This document shows, in pieces, positions 1 through 8,880 of a stretch of 64,000 nt of DNA. Position 1 is the stretch's first letter; every line of letters starts with the position of its first letter. Under the pieces are notes generated by a model that searched no databases, was not told the origin of the DNA, and saw only the letters and a list, made by a program, of their open reading frames with translations. Source of the DNA: Paenibacillus paridis. GTDB lineage: Bacteria; Bacillota; Bacilli; Paenibacillales; Paenibacillaceae. The stretch is from positions 1 through 64,000 of the forward strand of contig NZ_VCIX01000092.1 in NCBI RefSeq assembly GCF_006345825.1, given 5' to 3'. The position numbers and the translations under genes were made by a program.

Positions 1-15
1 AATATTGCTTTTCAT
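1..15 (-). CDS. possible 5' end of a gene running off the left edge
   Basis: On the minus strand an ATG at 15 is preceded, 9 bases upstream, by a GAGGGGGA ribosome binding site, and a TACAAT hexamer lies further upstream around 41-46. Only five codons (MKSNI) remain before the window edge, so no function can be given. The call rests entirely on the start signal. Confidence 0.35.
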
Positions 16-295
16 ACGCTTCATTCCCCCTCATCAATATTGTACCTTATTGCATATTGATGACTCCAATCCAATTAGGGGGCTTAAGAGAAACAGAGAA
101 AATAGGTCTAGAAAATAGATCTATTCTAGCTTTGATGCTCCAAATGGGCTGGATATGGTTCAGTTTTAGAGAAATAGATATGGCATCCTTCTTTCAGAAT
201 CTCATTGAGCCTAAACAATGCTTTGCTCCATTAGCGATCAAAACACTGGATTCCACCTTAACGTTTTCATTTTCAATAGCCCCTAAATAACCGCC
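16..295. other. intergenic stretch, no supported gene
   Basis: A 77-codon plus-strand open frame exists here (57-290), but it has no ribosome binding site and no recognisable protein features. The stretch probably holds the promoter of the minus-strand gene starting at 15 and the 3' trailer of the ABM-fold gene. I see no convincing terminator. Confidence 0.5.
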
Positions 296-616
296 TTAGA
301 AAAAATAATCCCGCTCGACCTTGCTAATTCTTAGGGCAAAGCTCTCGTACCATTCCGATTTGCCGCGCTCTTGCGCAACTTGATGAGCGGCATTTTCTTT
401 CCAGTTTTTTATGGCTTCGAGGGAAGCCCAATAGGAAACGGTAATGCCTAATTGCTCGTCGCGGGCAGATTCAATGCCAAGGTAGCCCGCCTGACGGGAC
501 GCCAGCTCGACCATTTTGTCGGCCATTTGACCATAGCCTCGGTCTCCCTCGGTACGTTGTGAAGCAAAAATAACCGCATAGTAGGGGGGCTTGGGAGTAT
601 TTGCAATTCCGCTCAT
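296..616 (-). CDS. antibiotic biosynthesis monooxygenase (ABM) fold protein
   Basis: A 106-residue protein of the small ferredoxin-like dimeric ABM family, similar in kind to B. subtilis YqjZ. Seen: the core run YYAVIFASQR, the helix with MADKMVELASRQAGYLGIES, then ITVSYWASLEAIKNWK and a histidine-containing helix (AAHQVAQERG), which is the usual order of a one-domain ABM protein. Family members include quinol monooxygenases and heme-degrading enzymes, but many have no known reaction, so the substrate is not assigned. The ATG at 616 is chosen because GGAGG lies 11 bases upstream; the in-frame TTG at 634 would place that binding site inside the gene. It follows the AI-2E family gene on the same strand, separated by a hairpin. 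Confidence 0.8.
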   Translation of the reverse strand: MSGIANTPKPPYYAVIFASQRTEGDRGYGQMADKMVELASRQAGYLGIESARDEQLGITVSYWASLEAIKNWKENAAHQVAQERGKSEWYESFALRISKVERDYFF

Positions 617-652
617 GCTGTATAGCGCCTCCAATGATTAAGATAATTTCAT

Positions 653-712
653 CAAACAATCGGGGCAAGCTTCAGCTGGAATACATTGCTGCTAGCTCGC
701 CCCGATTGTTTG
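653..712 (-). terminator. long inverted repeat between AI-2E gene and ABM gene
   Basis: Two perfect 14-base arms (CAAACAATCGGGGC at 653-666 and its complement at 699-712) flank a 32-base loop with weaker inner pairing. It lies just after the stop of the minus-strand AI-2E family gene. A U-rich tract follows on the plus strand only (TTTATTATT), so on the minus strand it may act as a weak terminator or an RNA-processing hairpin. Confidence 0.55.
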
Positions 713-719
713 TTTATTA

Positions 720-1883
720 TTATACCTTCTTATCCTCGCGAATCTCTTCATCCAGAGGAGGAATGTTTGCTGACGAGCCTCCGCCTGACGGAGTGTCGAA
801 CTCTCCCAGCGGGGCATGAATCCAGCGATGGAAATAGCCTTGATCGTACAGCGCCTTGATTAGGATCATGAGAATAGGCGAGAGAATGACGCCGGCCACG
901 CCGAACAACGATAGCGAGACAATCATGAAGGCGAGCATCGTAAAGGCGGATACGCCAAGCGAATCGCCCGTGATTTTGGGTTCAAGTATTTGACGCGTCA
1001 GCACAACGACCAGAAATAACACGGAGAGCCAGATGGCGAGCGATACCTTGCCAACAATGATCAAATAAATAATCCAAGGAATGAAGATGGTGCCTACGCC
1101 AAGCAGCGGCAAAATATCAAAAATGGCGGATGCCACCGCGATGACGAAGGCATTCTCTACCTGAAGCAGCAGCAAAGAGATCAAGATAACGACGAAGGTG
1201 ATACTGATCATTTTGGCCTGCGCCTTAATGTAGAGAGCAATGCCCTTGAACACGTTGTTGCGCAGGAAGAAGAACGCGGCTTTGAACGTATTCGGCGTTT
1301 TGTCCTCCGCCGTTTTCTTCCAGGTCGTAATTTCTATACTTAAGAAATAAGCTAATATAATCCCGACGACAAAGTTAAAGATAAAGGTTGAGAATGAAGA
1401 GACATAACCTACGATATTGTGCAGCACGGTTTGTCCAAACTTGACGAGCGTAGAGGAGGCTCCTTCAATGAGATCCTTAGACCGTTGAACGAGATCCAAA
1501 TCAGCTGGCGTCGTTCCGAAGCGCTGTTGAACTTCTTCCGTGATATTGGCAATCTGCAAGGCAAGTAATTTCTGATATTTTGGGAAATTATTATAAAGCT
1601 CTGTCCCTTGTTTCGTTAGCAGGTAAGCAGCGCCGGAGAAGGCGGCAAGAATGAGCAGCGTGAACAAAAGAACAGATATGCCGGATGCGATCGATTTTTT
1701 CATTCCAAGCTTGTTCAACCGTTTTGCGAGCGGCTCGATGCACAAGAAAATAAGAAAGGAAAAAAATATAGGCGTTGCAATTCGGTACAAATAGCTGAAG
1801 GAAAACATAATTAAATAGACAGTTAATGCGATGAGGGCGATGTCAAAAGCAGTTCGCCAGTACTTTTTATAAAACGGCAGCAT
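720..1883 (-). CDS. AI-2E family transporter (UPF0118 membrane protein)
   Basis: A 387-residue polytopic membrane protein of the AI-2E exporter/TqsA-like family, comparable to B. subtilis YtvI/YdbI. Seen: hydrophobic segments near residues 12-32, 34-50 and 62-85, a long extracytoplasmic amphipathic stretch (residues about 90-150), then at least five further membrane segments including the conserved block AIFDILPLLGVGTIFIPW and TRQILEPKITGDSLGVSAF, a family hallmark. The tail (residues about 355-387) is hydrophilic. Members move diverse substrates (autoinducer-2, Na+/H+ exchange), so the substrate cannot be read from sequence. The ATG at 1883 has AAGGGGAAAG as ribosome binding site. Confidence 0.88.
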   Translation of the reverse strand: MLPFYKKYWRTAFDIALIALTVYLIMFSFSYLYRIATPIFFSFLIFLCIEPLAKRLNKLGMKKSIASGISVLLFTLLILAAFSGAAYLLTKQGTELYNNFPKYQKLLALQIANITEEVQQRFGTTPADLDLVQRSKDLIEGASSTLVKFGQTVLHNIVGYVSSFSTFIFNFVVGIILAYFLSIEITTWKKTAEDKTPNTFKAAFFFLRNNVFKGIALYIKAQAKMISITFVVILISLLLLQVENAFVIAVASAIFDILPLLGVGTIFIPWIIYLIIVGKVSLAIWLSVLFLVVVLTRQILEPKITGDSLGVSAFTMLAFMIVSLSLFGVAGVILSPILMILIKALYDQGYFHRWIHAPLGEFDTPSGGGSSANIPPLDEEIREDKKV

Positions 1884-2049
1884 AGTCTTTCCCCTTCTTT
1901 TTCCATAATCATAATTCCATAAAGATTGTACTATAGTTTTTAAAAAGATGCCTATTTTTTATTGCGTTATGCTACAATTAAAGCTACTGTTGTTGTTTTG
2001 TACCGCTATCCATTCGTCGACTAAATCATATAACGGTGGGGAAAACAAA

Positions 2050-3453
2050 ATGGAGAATTTACTCTTATGGGGATTATACGTGGCATCCTTCTATGCGTTT
2101 CTTCCAGGTCTCATCAGCCGTACATTTGGGTTTCGGGTATTTAAGAAGGGGCGCGTGGAGAAGGAGATCTCCCTTACCTTCGATGATGGTCCCGATCCTG
2201 TCTATACGCCCAAGCTGCTTGACCTGCTGGCCCGCTACAATGCGAAGGCAACGTTTTTTATCGTTGGCTCGCACGCAGAGGGTCAGGAAGAATTGCTGCG
2301 GAGGATGAAGGATGAAGGCCATAATCTTGGCATTCATAATTACGTTCATAAATCGAATTGGCTGATGCGCCCTCGAACGGTGAAACGTCAAATCGAGCGT
2401 ACAGTTGCTATTATTGAACAAGCGACAGGCATACGGTCGACTTATTATCGGCCTCCCTGGGGAATCATAAACGTTTTTGATTACGGAAACCTAGGTTATT
2501 TGCAAATTGTATTATGGTCTGCGATGTTCGGAGATTGGCGAATTCGATTGGGCTCGGAACGCTTGAAGAAGCGGATGCTTAAGAAGCTCAGACCAGGTGA
2601 AGTCATGCTGCTGCATGATTGCGGAATGACCTTCGGGGCAGACAAGGATGCGCCGCAAAATATGCTGATTGCACTCGAAGCATATCTGGAAGAAGGAACG
2701 AAACGAGGTTTCCGGTTTGTCGGCATTGAGGAGATGATGAAGCTGACCGAAGCCGCCCGTGCCGCGCATTCCCCTTATTGGAAGAAAGCAATGGTAACGC
2801 TTTGGCTGCTATGGGAAAAAGCCTTTCACGCCATGTTCCGTTTGAAAACGGTAGGTGATGTCAAGGATGCCGCATTCCATTATCGCGTAACAACCTACAA
2901 CGGAGAAAATGTTGAATTCGCAAAGGGCGGACGAGTGGAAAAAGGCGACCGCGTTGCGGAGCTGCATTTTGACAACAAAAAATTGTCTTCGATTGCAGCC
3001 ACTTCCAAATCCCCAGTTGCTACTGGCATACGCATGCTTCGTGAAGTAGAACAGGCGCTTCCGCTGCTTGCGAACCAGCTTGCTGCAGATCATGAAGCAA
3101 ATGATATAAAAGCGGTATACGGCGTCACGATGATTCATCGCGGTGCTGATCGGCTGGGCTTTGAAATTTTTCAATTGCCTGAAGGATGGTTTGCTAGATC
3201 CACGCGTATTTATTTGCGCATTTTAATTCGAGTGCTGACGAACACGAAGCAGAATGCTAAGGGAAAGAAAAAAAGAGATACGATCTCGCCTCGTATGCTG
3301 CTCATGCCCGTCAATACGATTAGGCAATATGCGACGGTTCAGCTGAGCAAGGTGCAAGAGGAAGCAGAAAGATTAACCGATGCTGTAGAACGAACAATAA
3401 GCGCAGCAGCCGACGAAGCTGCGCAGCTAGGTACGAAAACAACAGCCATATGA
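2050..3453 (+). CDS. polysaccharide deacetylase (NodB domain) with extra C-terminal domain
   Basis: A 467-residue membrane-anchored carbohydrate esterase family 4 protein. Seen: an N-terminal hydrophobic segment (residues 2-20), then the NodB domain with motif 1 LTFDDGPDP (residues about 38-46), the metal-binding HNYVH, and motif 3 STYYRPPWG; motif 4 is around VLWSAMFGDW and motif 5 around VMLLHDCG. Known for the family: metal-dependent removal of N- or O-acetyl groups from peptidoglycan or other surface glycans. After residue about 235 a second domain of roughly 200 residues has no motif I can name with certainty; it may be YkoP-like. The ATG at 2050 follows GGTGGGGAAAAC; the upstream in-frame ATG at 1948 lacks a binding site. 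Transcribed alone, with a terminator after it. Confidence 0.88.
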   Translation: MENLLLWGLYVASFYAFLPGLISRTFGFRVFKKGRVEKEISLTFDDGPDPVYTPKLLDLLARYNAKATFFIVGSHAEGQEELLRRMKDEGHNLGIHNYVHKSNWLMRPRTVKRQIERTVAIIEQATGIRSTYYRPPWGIINVFDYGNLGYLQIVLWSAMFGDWRIRLGSERLKKRMLKKLRPGEVMLLHDCGMTFGADKDAPQNMLIALEAYLEEGTKRGFRFVGIEEMMKLTEAARAAHSPYWKKAMVTLWLLWEKAFHAMFRLKTVGDVKDAAFHYRVTTYNGENVEFAKGGRVEKGDRVAELHFDNKKLSSIAATSKSPVATGIRMLREVEQALPLLANQLAADHEANDIKAVYGVTMIHRGADRLGFEIFQLPEGWFARSTRIYLRILIRVLTNTKQNAKGKKKRDTISPRMLLMPVNTIRQYATVQLSKVQEEAERLTDAVERTISAAADEAAQLGTKTTAI

Positions 3454-3466
3454 TGAGGTTTGATTT

Positions 3467-3509
3467 AACAGCTGTTCAAGACCAGTTCTTGAATAGCTGT
3501 TTTGTTTTG
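3467..3509 (+). terminator. rho-independent terminator after polysaccharide deacetylase
   Basis: Arms AACAGCTGTTCAAGA and TCTTGAATAGCTGTT (one mismatch) close a short loop and are followed by TTGTTTT. Confidence 0.85.
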
Positions 3510-3610
3510 ATTAGAGTAACGGAACCTGAGTAGTTGCGATGAAAAGGTTTTCCTTTTTGGCGTGAAAAAGTTATGATGATGACACCATGCTTGCGAGGAG
3601 GAAACTCATA

Positions 3611-4189
3611 ATGGGAGAGCCAGCAACAGACGAGCTGCTCATCCGGAAAATTGCAAACCGCGATTCCGCTGCCTTAGAGCAGCTATATGACCGCTATGAG
3701 CGCCAAATTTACTCCTTTGTCTATCGGATCGTGAAGGACGCCATGGCGGCCGAAGAGGTCGTGCAGGAATTGTTCATTCGGGTATGGAATTCGGCAGAGC
3801 GCCTGGATACAGGCGAAGCAGCCGGGAAAATCAGCAGCTGGATGTTTACGATTGCGCGCAATTTATCTGTCGATTGGATAAGAAAACAAGGAAGAAAGCC
3901 TTTGGAAGCTTCTGAGGATGGTGTGCTGGAGAGAGTGGCCGCATCCAAGTCCACAGAGCAAGAGGTTGAACATAAAATGCTCGGCGAGCAAATGCAGGAA
4001 GCGCTTTGCGAGCTGAACGAGGAGCAGAAGCAGGTCGTTGACCTGATTTATTTTAAGGGATACACGCAGCAGGAAGTAAGCTTAAATCAGGACATACCGC
4101 TAGGAACCGTCAAGAGCAGGGTGCGGCTTGCTTTAAAACAGCTCCGAAAGCGATTTGAAACGACAAGGAAGGAGGGGGTATGGCCATGA
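3611..4189 (+). CDS. ECF-type RNA polymerase sigma factor
   Basis: A 192-residue sigma-70 family ECF factor (regions 2 and 4 only). Seen: region 2 with DSAALEQLYDRYERQIYSF, AEEVVQELFIRVW and SSWMFTIARNLSVDWIRKQ; region 4 with LNEEQKQVVDLIYFKGYTQQEVS and IPLGTVKSRVRLALKQLRK. The ATG at 3611 is preceded by GAGGAGGAAAC; an in-frame ATG at 3587 would swallow that site. The stop overlaps the start of the next gene as ATGA, so sigma and its membrane anti-sigma factor are translationally coupled. The pairing resembles SigK/RskA groups, in which the anti-sigma factor holds the sigma factor at the membrane until regulated proteolysis. The stimulus is unknown. Confidence 0.93.
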   Translation: MGEPATDELLIRKIANRDSAALEQLYDRYERQIYSFVYRIVKDAMAAEEVVQELFIRVWNSAERLDTGEAAGKISSWMFTIARNLSVDWIRKQGRKPLEASEDGVLERVAASKSTEQEVEHKMLGEQMQEALCELNEEQKQVVDLIYFKGYTQQEVSLNQDIPLGTVKSRVRLALKQLRKRFETTRKEGVWP

Positions 4190-5070
4190 GTCATTCGCGT
4201 AAAGGGATTTGTGAAGATGTTGAAATCTATATGCTGGGCGGCTTGGACCAAGAGGACAAGCTGGAATTTGAAGCGCATTTGCCAGAATGCGAAGAGTGCA
4301 GGCACATGCTGGAGGAGCTGTCCTCCGTGATCAATGTGCTGCCGTTAACGGTTGAGCCGGTACAGCCCCCTTCGGGAATGAAAGCAAGAATTCTTGCAGC
4401 AGTCGCGGAAGCCGACCGGGAGAAGCGTTCGGAGCAAAATGCTCGAAAAGTGAGTGCTTTGCCAGCTGACGGCTCAAAGGAAACTCCGCTTGAGCGTAAG
4501 CCAGCCGAGTTTGATTATTCCGACAGCCGATCCGGCAAACGAACGGATAACAAGCCGCAAGGGAAAAGATGGATAACGCCGACGATTGCCGCAGCGGCAG
4601 CCGTTCTGCTTCTCGTCTCTGGCGGATTGTATCAGAGGGTGAATCATTTGAATGGGGAAGCGGATACGCTGGCAGCGCAAGTGCAGGAGCTTCAGAGCCA
4701 GCTTGCTGCTATCGATCAGCCTCCTACGGGGACACAAGTCAATCATGTTGTAGCCTTATCTCCGACCATACCCGATATTGTCGCTCAAGGACTTGCAACC
4801 ATCGTCATTGATGATAAAGGGATGCATTTGATCGTACAGGCAGAAAACCTGCCAAAGTTAACAAACGATGAGGCTTTTCAGGTGTGGCTGCTGAAGGAAG
4901 GAAAGCCGGTGAATGCCGGAACATTCCTGACGCAAGAGGGAACAGGTGCGCTGTATTATACGTTCGCGCCAGATGAATATGATCAAATTGCGATTACCCA
5001 TGAGCCGGATGCTAAGGGGTTACAGCCACGTGGGGAGATCGTGCTTGCGGGCAGCTTGCTGCCCGCGTAG
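4186..5070 (+). CDS. anti-sigma factor, zinc-finger plus RskA-type domain
   Basis: A 294-residue single-pass membrane anti-sigma factor. Seen: an N-terminal zf-HC2/ZAS domain with the H-x3-C-x2-C signature HLPECEEC (residues about 29-36), a charged linker, one membrane segment (TIAAAAAVLLLVSGGLY, residues about 130-147), a short coiled coil (LAAQVQELQSQLAAI), then an extracytoplasmic RskA-like domain containing DEAFQVWLLKEGKPVNAGTF. Known: ZAS domains sequester the partner ECF sigma, and the outer domain receives the signal. The ATG at 4186 is chosen over that at 4180 because GGAGGGGG then has 7-base spacing and ATGA overlaps the sigma stop. Confidence 0.92.
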   Translation: MSHSRKGICEDVEIYMLGGLDQEDKLEFEAHLPECEECRHMLEELSSVINVLPLTVEPVQPPSGMKARILAAVAEADREKRSEQNARKVSALPADGSKETPLERKPAEFDYSDSRSGKRTDNKPQGKRWITPTIAAAAAVLLLVSGGLYQRVNHLNGEADTLAAQVQELQSQLAAIDQPPTGTQVNHVVALSPTIPDIVAQGLATIVIDDKGMHLIVQAENLPKLTNDEAFQVWLLKEGKPVNAGTFLTQEGTGALYYTFAPDEYDQIAITHEPDAKGLQPRGEIVLAGSLLPA

Positions 5071-5100
5071 TTCAGTTTTAAGCTTTCAATTTCTGCAAAA

Positions 5101-5145
5101 AAAAAACGGCTTGCCCCCTCATACAGAGGAAGGCAAGCCGTTTTT
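5101..5145. terminator. bidirectional terminator between anti-sigma gene and ilvD
   Basis: AAAAAACGGCTTGCC and GGCAAGCCGTTTTT form a perfect stem with A and T tracts on both sides, so it can serve both convergent genes. Confidence 0.92.
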
Positions 5146-5161
5146 GTTGCATACATACAAA

Positions 5162-6847
5162 TTACATTTTCATAACGCCGCCAGTGCTGGCGGAAGTTAC
5201 AAGATGTGCATAACGCGCGAGGTAGCCGCGTTTGATTTTAAGCTCGAAGCCTTTCCATTCGGAACGGCGTTTTGCGAACTCTTCCTCGCTGATCAGTAGA
5301 TCCATCGTCCGGTTGTTCATGTCAATCTCAACGATATCGCCATCTTGTACGAACGCAATTGGTCCGCCTTCAGCTGCTTCTGGAGAAGCATGGCCGATGC
5401 TGATGCCGCGGGATGCGCCCGAGAAGCGTCCGTCGGTAACAAGTGCAACCTTGGCGCCAAGACCCATACCAACGATTTGAGAAGTTGGAGCGAGCATTTC
5501 CGGCATACCCGGGCCACCGCGTGGTCCTTCGTAACGGATGATGACAACATGGCCTTCTTTGATCTTGCCGTTCGCGATGCCGTGAAGCGCTTCGTCCTGG
5601 GAATCAAAGCAGATCGCTGGGCCTTTGTGATAGCCGCCAACTGACTTGTCTACTGCACCAGTCTTGATGATGGCGCCGTTAGGAGCAAGATTGCCGAACA
5701 ATACAGCCAGACCGCCGCGCGCGGTGTGCGGATTGTCGATCGTGCGAATGATATCGGTATCTTGAATTTCGCAGCCTACCACATTTTCGCGAAGCGTTTT
5801 GCCGGTAACCGTAATGCAATCGCCGTGCAAAGCGCCTTCCTTCTTGAACAGCTCGTTCAGAACAGCGCTAACGCCGCCTGCATTGTGGACATCCTCGATA
5901 TGGTAATCAGATGCAGGAGCGATTTTCGCAAGATGCGGTACGCGCTCAGCCACTTCGTTGATACGCTCAATTGGGTACTCGATGCCAGCTTCATGCGCGA
6001 TTGCAAGCGTATGAAGAACCGTATTGGTAGAACCGCCCATCGCCATATCAAGCGCAAACGCGTTATCGATCGTATCTTTGGTTACGATATCGCGCGGTTT
6101 AATGCCAAGGTCGATGATTTTCATAAGCTGACGCGCTGCGTCTTTAACGAACTCTTTGCGTTCCGGAGATACGGCAAGGATTGTACCGTTACCAGGCATA
6201 GCTAGACCCATGCCTTCAGCCAAGCAGTTCATGGAGTTAGCCGTAAACATACCCGAACAAGATCCGCATGTCGGACAACCGAATTGTTCAAGCTCCATCA
6301 GTTGATCGTCATTAATTTTGCCGGCTTGGTGAGCGCCTACGCCTTCAAATACGCTGGAAAGCGAGATGGAACGGCCGTCAGATGTTTTGCCGGCCTTCAT
6401 TGGGCCGCCGCTGACAAGCATGGTTGGGATGTTGACGCGAAGTGCGCCCATAATCATGCCCGGTGTAATTTTGTCGCAGTTTGGAATACAAACCATACCG
6501 TCGAACCAGTGTGCATTCACGACAGTCTCAATGGAATCCGCGATAATCTCGCGGCTTGCCAGTGAGTAGCGCATGCCGATATGTCCCATTGCGATCCCAT
6601 CGTCAACGCCGATGGTATTGAATTCAAACGGCACGCCGCCTGCTTCGCGAATCGCTTCCTTAACGAGCTTGCCGAACTCCTGGAGATGAACGTGACCAGG
6701 TATAATATCAATATAAGAGTTACAAACCGCGATAAACGGCTTGTCGAAATCTTCCTCTTTCACGCCTGCGGCACGCAGCAAGCTGCGATGCGGTGCGCGG
6801 TCGAATCCTTTTTTGATCATGTCTGAACGCATTCTTTTGGCCGCCAT
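5162..6847 (-). CDS. ilvD: dihydroxy-acid dehydratase
   Basis: A 561-residue IlvD/Edd family enzyme. It dehydrates 2,3-dihydroxy-3-methylbutanoate and its ethyl homologue to the 2-oxo acids in valine, isoleucine and leucine/pantothenate synthesis, using a labile Fe-S cluster in the cytosol. Seen: the iron-sulfur cysteines in AVCNSYIDIIPGH, CIPNCDKITPGM and CPTCGSCSGMFTANSMN, then AMGGSTNTVLH and the C-terminal GRFSGASRGISIGH. Full length for the family. The ATG at 6847 has AGGGGGC upstream; the longer in-frame version lacks a site. It stands alone: no other ilv gene is nearby, and I see no T-box leader upstream. Confidence 0.97.
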   Translation of the reverse strand: MAAKRMRSDMIKKGFDRAPHRSLLRAAGVKEEDFDKPFIAVCNSYIDIIPGHVHLQEFGKLVKEAIREAGGVPFEFNTIGVDDGIAMGHIGMRYSLASREIIADSIETVVNAHWFDGMVCIPNCDKITPGMIMGALRVNIPTMLVSGGPMKAGKTSDGRSISLSSVFEGVGAHQAGKINDDQLMELEQFGCPTCGSCSGMFTANSMNCLAEGMGLAMPGNGTILAVSPERKEFVKDAARQLMKIIDLGIKPRDIVTKDTIDNAFALDMAMGGSTNTVLHTLAIAHEAGIEYPIERINEVAERVPHLAKIAPASDYHIEDVHNAGGVSAVLNELFKKEGALHGDCITVTGKTLRENVVGCEIQDTDIIRTIDNPHTARGGLAVLFGNLAPNGAIIKTGAVDKSVGGYHKGPAICFDSQDEALHGIANGKIKEGHVVIIRYEGPRGGPGMPEMLAPTSQIVGMGLGAKVALVTDGRFSGASRGISIGHASPEAAEGGPIAFVQDGDIVEIDMNNRTMDLLISEEEFAKRRSEWKGFELKIKRGYLARYAHLVTSASTGGVMKM

Positions 6848-6962
6848 GTAAGTGCCCCCTATGTGCATAATAAAATATAATACTCTCGATTTTAGCACAA
6901 CGGACAAGCGTTGGCTATAACGTGAGGCCGTGGGACTTGTTCCAGCAATGGTTAAAAAAACA

Positions 6963-7032
6963 TTAAGAATTACTTAAACATTATGATTTTACATGAAACG
7001 GCAGGACATGCCCTTGGATATTCATGTATAGT
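6963..7032 (+). promoter_or_regulatory. candidate activator site and promoter of the VanR-like gene
   Basis: Two TTAA-headed half sites 11 bases apart (TTAAGAATTAC at 6963, TTAAACATTAT at 6974) suit an OmpR-family dimer. A -10 like TATAGT (7027-7032) follows with only a poor -35 (GGACAT, 17 bases upstream), as in activator-dependent promoters. A similar pair precedes the carboxypeptidase gene at 8881. Confidence 0.5.
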
Positions 7033-7088
7033 ATGCTCAACGGACACAATGAAAAGAGCTGGTTAGGGACCAAGGAGGCCGATTTTTA

Positions 7089-7793
7089 ATGGAAAGACGG
7101 GTATTAATTGTAGATGACGAGCGGGAGATCGCAGATCTGATTGAAATATATTTGAAAAACGAGGGGTTCATTACCGAAAAAGCTTATGACGGTATGGAAG
7201 CACTGCAGGCCTATGAGAAAAATCCTTTTGATTTGGTCATATTGGATATTATGATGCCGAACATGGACGGGCTAGAAGTGACGAGGCGGCTGAGAAAGGA
7301 TCAATCCGTTCCGATCTTGATGCTTAGCGCCAAGGCGGAGGATATGGACAAAATTATGGGGCTGATGACCGGCGCTGACGATTACATGATCAAGCCGTTC
7401 AATCCGCTGGAGCTTATTGCCCGAATTCGTTCCTTGCTGCGCCGTTCTTATCAATACAGTGCGCAAGCAGAAAGCGGCGGCACCGCTAGGTCGGATAAAG
7501 AGCTGCGCCTTGGACCGCTGCGGATCGATAAGCTCAGCCATACGGCGGAGGTTGATGGCAAACCGCTGCATCTGACTTCGACGGAATTCGGTATTCTCCA
7601 TTTGCTGGCTGGACAGCCGGGACGAGTCTTCAGCGCAGAAGATATTTTCCAGCAAGTATGGAAAGAAAAATATTTTGATTCCAATAATACGGTCATGGTC
7701 CATATTAGCAAGCTCAGGGACAAGCTGGAGAAGGAGCTCGGCGATAAAATGATCGTGACCGTGTGGGGGGTTGGCTATAAAATTGAAGGATAA
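7089..7793 (+). CDS. VanR-like OmpR-family response regulator
   Basis: A 234-residue regulator: receiver domain with DD at residues 9-10, phosphoacceptor D53 (LVILDIMMP) and K102 (DDYMIKPF), then a winged-helix DNA-binding domain from about residue 135 ending GVGYKIEG. The receiver (REIADLIEIYLKNEGF, ADDYMIKPFNPLELIARI) is of VanR type. Known: VanR/VanS pairs respond to cell-wall stress or glycopeptides. Here no vanHAX genes accompany it; the downstream gene is a D,D-carboxypeptidase, suggesting peptidoglycan homeostasis. AAGGAGG precedes the ATG. The gene overlaps the kinase gene. Confidence 0.92.
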   Translation: MERRVLIVDDEREIADLIEIYLKNEGFITEKAYDGMEALQAYEKNPFDLVILDIMMPNMDGLEVTRRLRKDQSVPILMLSAKAEDMDKIMGLMTGADDYMIKPFNPLELIARIRSLLRRSYQYSAQAESGGTARSDKELRLGPLRIDKLSHTAEVDGKPLHLTSTEFGILHLLAGQPGRVFSAEDIFQQVWKEKYFDSNNTVMVHISKLRDKLEKELGDKMIVTVWGVGYKIEG

Positions 7794-8877
7794 TTTGACG
7801 CGAAAGCTTGTTGTTCGATCGCTTGTTTATTTTTTTCTTAGCATCGTGCTTGCCATTGCTTCGTCGAGCGTGCTGCTGACGGCTGCTTTGTGGATCGTTA
7901 ACCAGGTTGGAATGCTGAGAAACATCGTATATTCTGTTTTCTCCGGATATCATCAGGAAGCTGCCGTCGGATTTGGCATTATGCTGTTTATGGTTTATTT
8001 TACCGTGTTTCAGTGGAGCATCTTTCATTCCTTTGGAAAAATTAATACGACCATTGGCCAAATTGCCAATGGATCCTTGGCATTAAACCATAAAATCATC
8101 ATGCGCAGCAGCAACCCGCTCAGCTCGATGGCTGCGAATGTCAATAATCTGGCTGGCCGTCTCGATGCTGCACTCGAAGAGGAGCGGAAGGCAGAGCAAA
8201 CCAAAAACGAGCTGATTACGAATGTATCGCATGACCTGCGAACGCCGCTTACCTCCGTGCTTGGTTATTTGGGCCTGATCGAACAGGACCGTTACCGCGA
8301 TGAGGTGGAGCTGCGGCATTATGTTCAGATTGCTTACGATAAATCACAGCGCTTGAATGTGCTGATTAACGATCTTTTTGAATACACCAGAATGCGCCAC
8401 GATACGGCTGCTTTAAAGGTAACGAGCTTTAATCTTGTTGAAATGCTGGGCCAACTGCTCGTACAGTTTCGGCTGCCGCTGGAAGAAGCGGGCATGCACA
8501 GCAAGATGGTAACAAAGGAAACGTCTATTATGGTCAAGGCCGATTCAGCGAAGCTGGTTCGCGTATTTGAGAACCTTATCGCCAATGCGATGAATTATGG
8601 CAAGGACGGCAAACAGGTGATTGTAACCGTACAGCGCGAGCCAAATGCGGCTATTGTAGAGGTCATCAACTTCGGTGAGCCCATTCCAAGCACCGATTTG
8701 CCTTACATCTTTGACCGGTTTTATCGGGTGGACAAATCTCGTACACAGTGGTCGGGCGGGTCGGGCCTAGGACTTGCTATTGCAAAAAGCATGATTGAGA
8801 AGCATGGCGGCACGATTTCGGTATCGAGCGATATGGATCAAACGTCATTTCGGGTTTCTGTACCTATTATTCAGTAA
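7771..8877 (+). CDS. VanS-like sensor histidine kinase
   Basis: A membrane kinase of up to 368 residues. Seen: two membrane segments (residues about 13-45 and 65-88) with almost no outer loop, a linker, the HisKA box NVSHDLRTPLTSVLGY with H154, and a HATPase domain with N box ENLIANAMNYG, DRFYRVDKSR and GSGLGLAIAKSMIEKHGG. A short outer loop of this kind usually means sensing inside the membrane or through a partner protein. The start is uncertain: TTG at 7771 lies directly against a G run, whereas TTG at 7783 (G run 12 bases upstream) or TTG at 7795 (AAGGA upstream) also fit. It overlaps the regulator stop, so translation is coupled. Confidence 0.92.
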   Translation: MAIKLKDNLTRKLVVRSLVYFFLSIVLAIASSSVLLTAALWIVNQVGMLRNIVYSVFSGYHQEAAVGFGIMLFMVYFTVFQWSIFHSFGKINTTIGQIANGSLALNHKIIMRSSNPLSSMAANVNNLAGRLDAALEEERKAEQTKNELITNVSHDLRTPLTSVLGYLGLIEQDRYRDEVELRHYVQIAYDKSQRLNVLINDLFEYTRMRHDTAALKVTSFNLVEMLGQLLVQFRLPLEEAGMHSKMVTKETSIMVKADSAKLVRVFENLIANAMNYGKDGKQVIVTVQREPNAAIVEVINFGEPIPSTDLPYIFDRFYRVDKSRTQWSGGSGLGLAIAKSMIEKHGGTISVSSDMDQTSFRVSVPIIQ

Positions 8878-8880
8878 TAA

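Noticed and set aside
57..290. 77-codon plus-strand open frame at the left end
   Set aside because: No ribosome binding site, no motif, unusual composition; kept only as intergenic.
3510..3610. Auto-regulated ECF promoter (GGAACC at 3520)
   Set aside because: A -35-like GGAACC is present, but no ECF-type -10 lies at the proper distance.
6848..7088. T-box or other riboswitch upstream of ilvD
   Set aside because: The leader is short and lacks a T-box sequence or an antiterminator/terminator pair.
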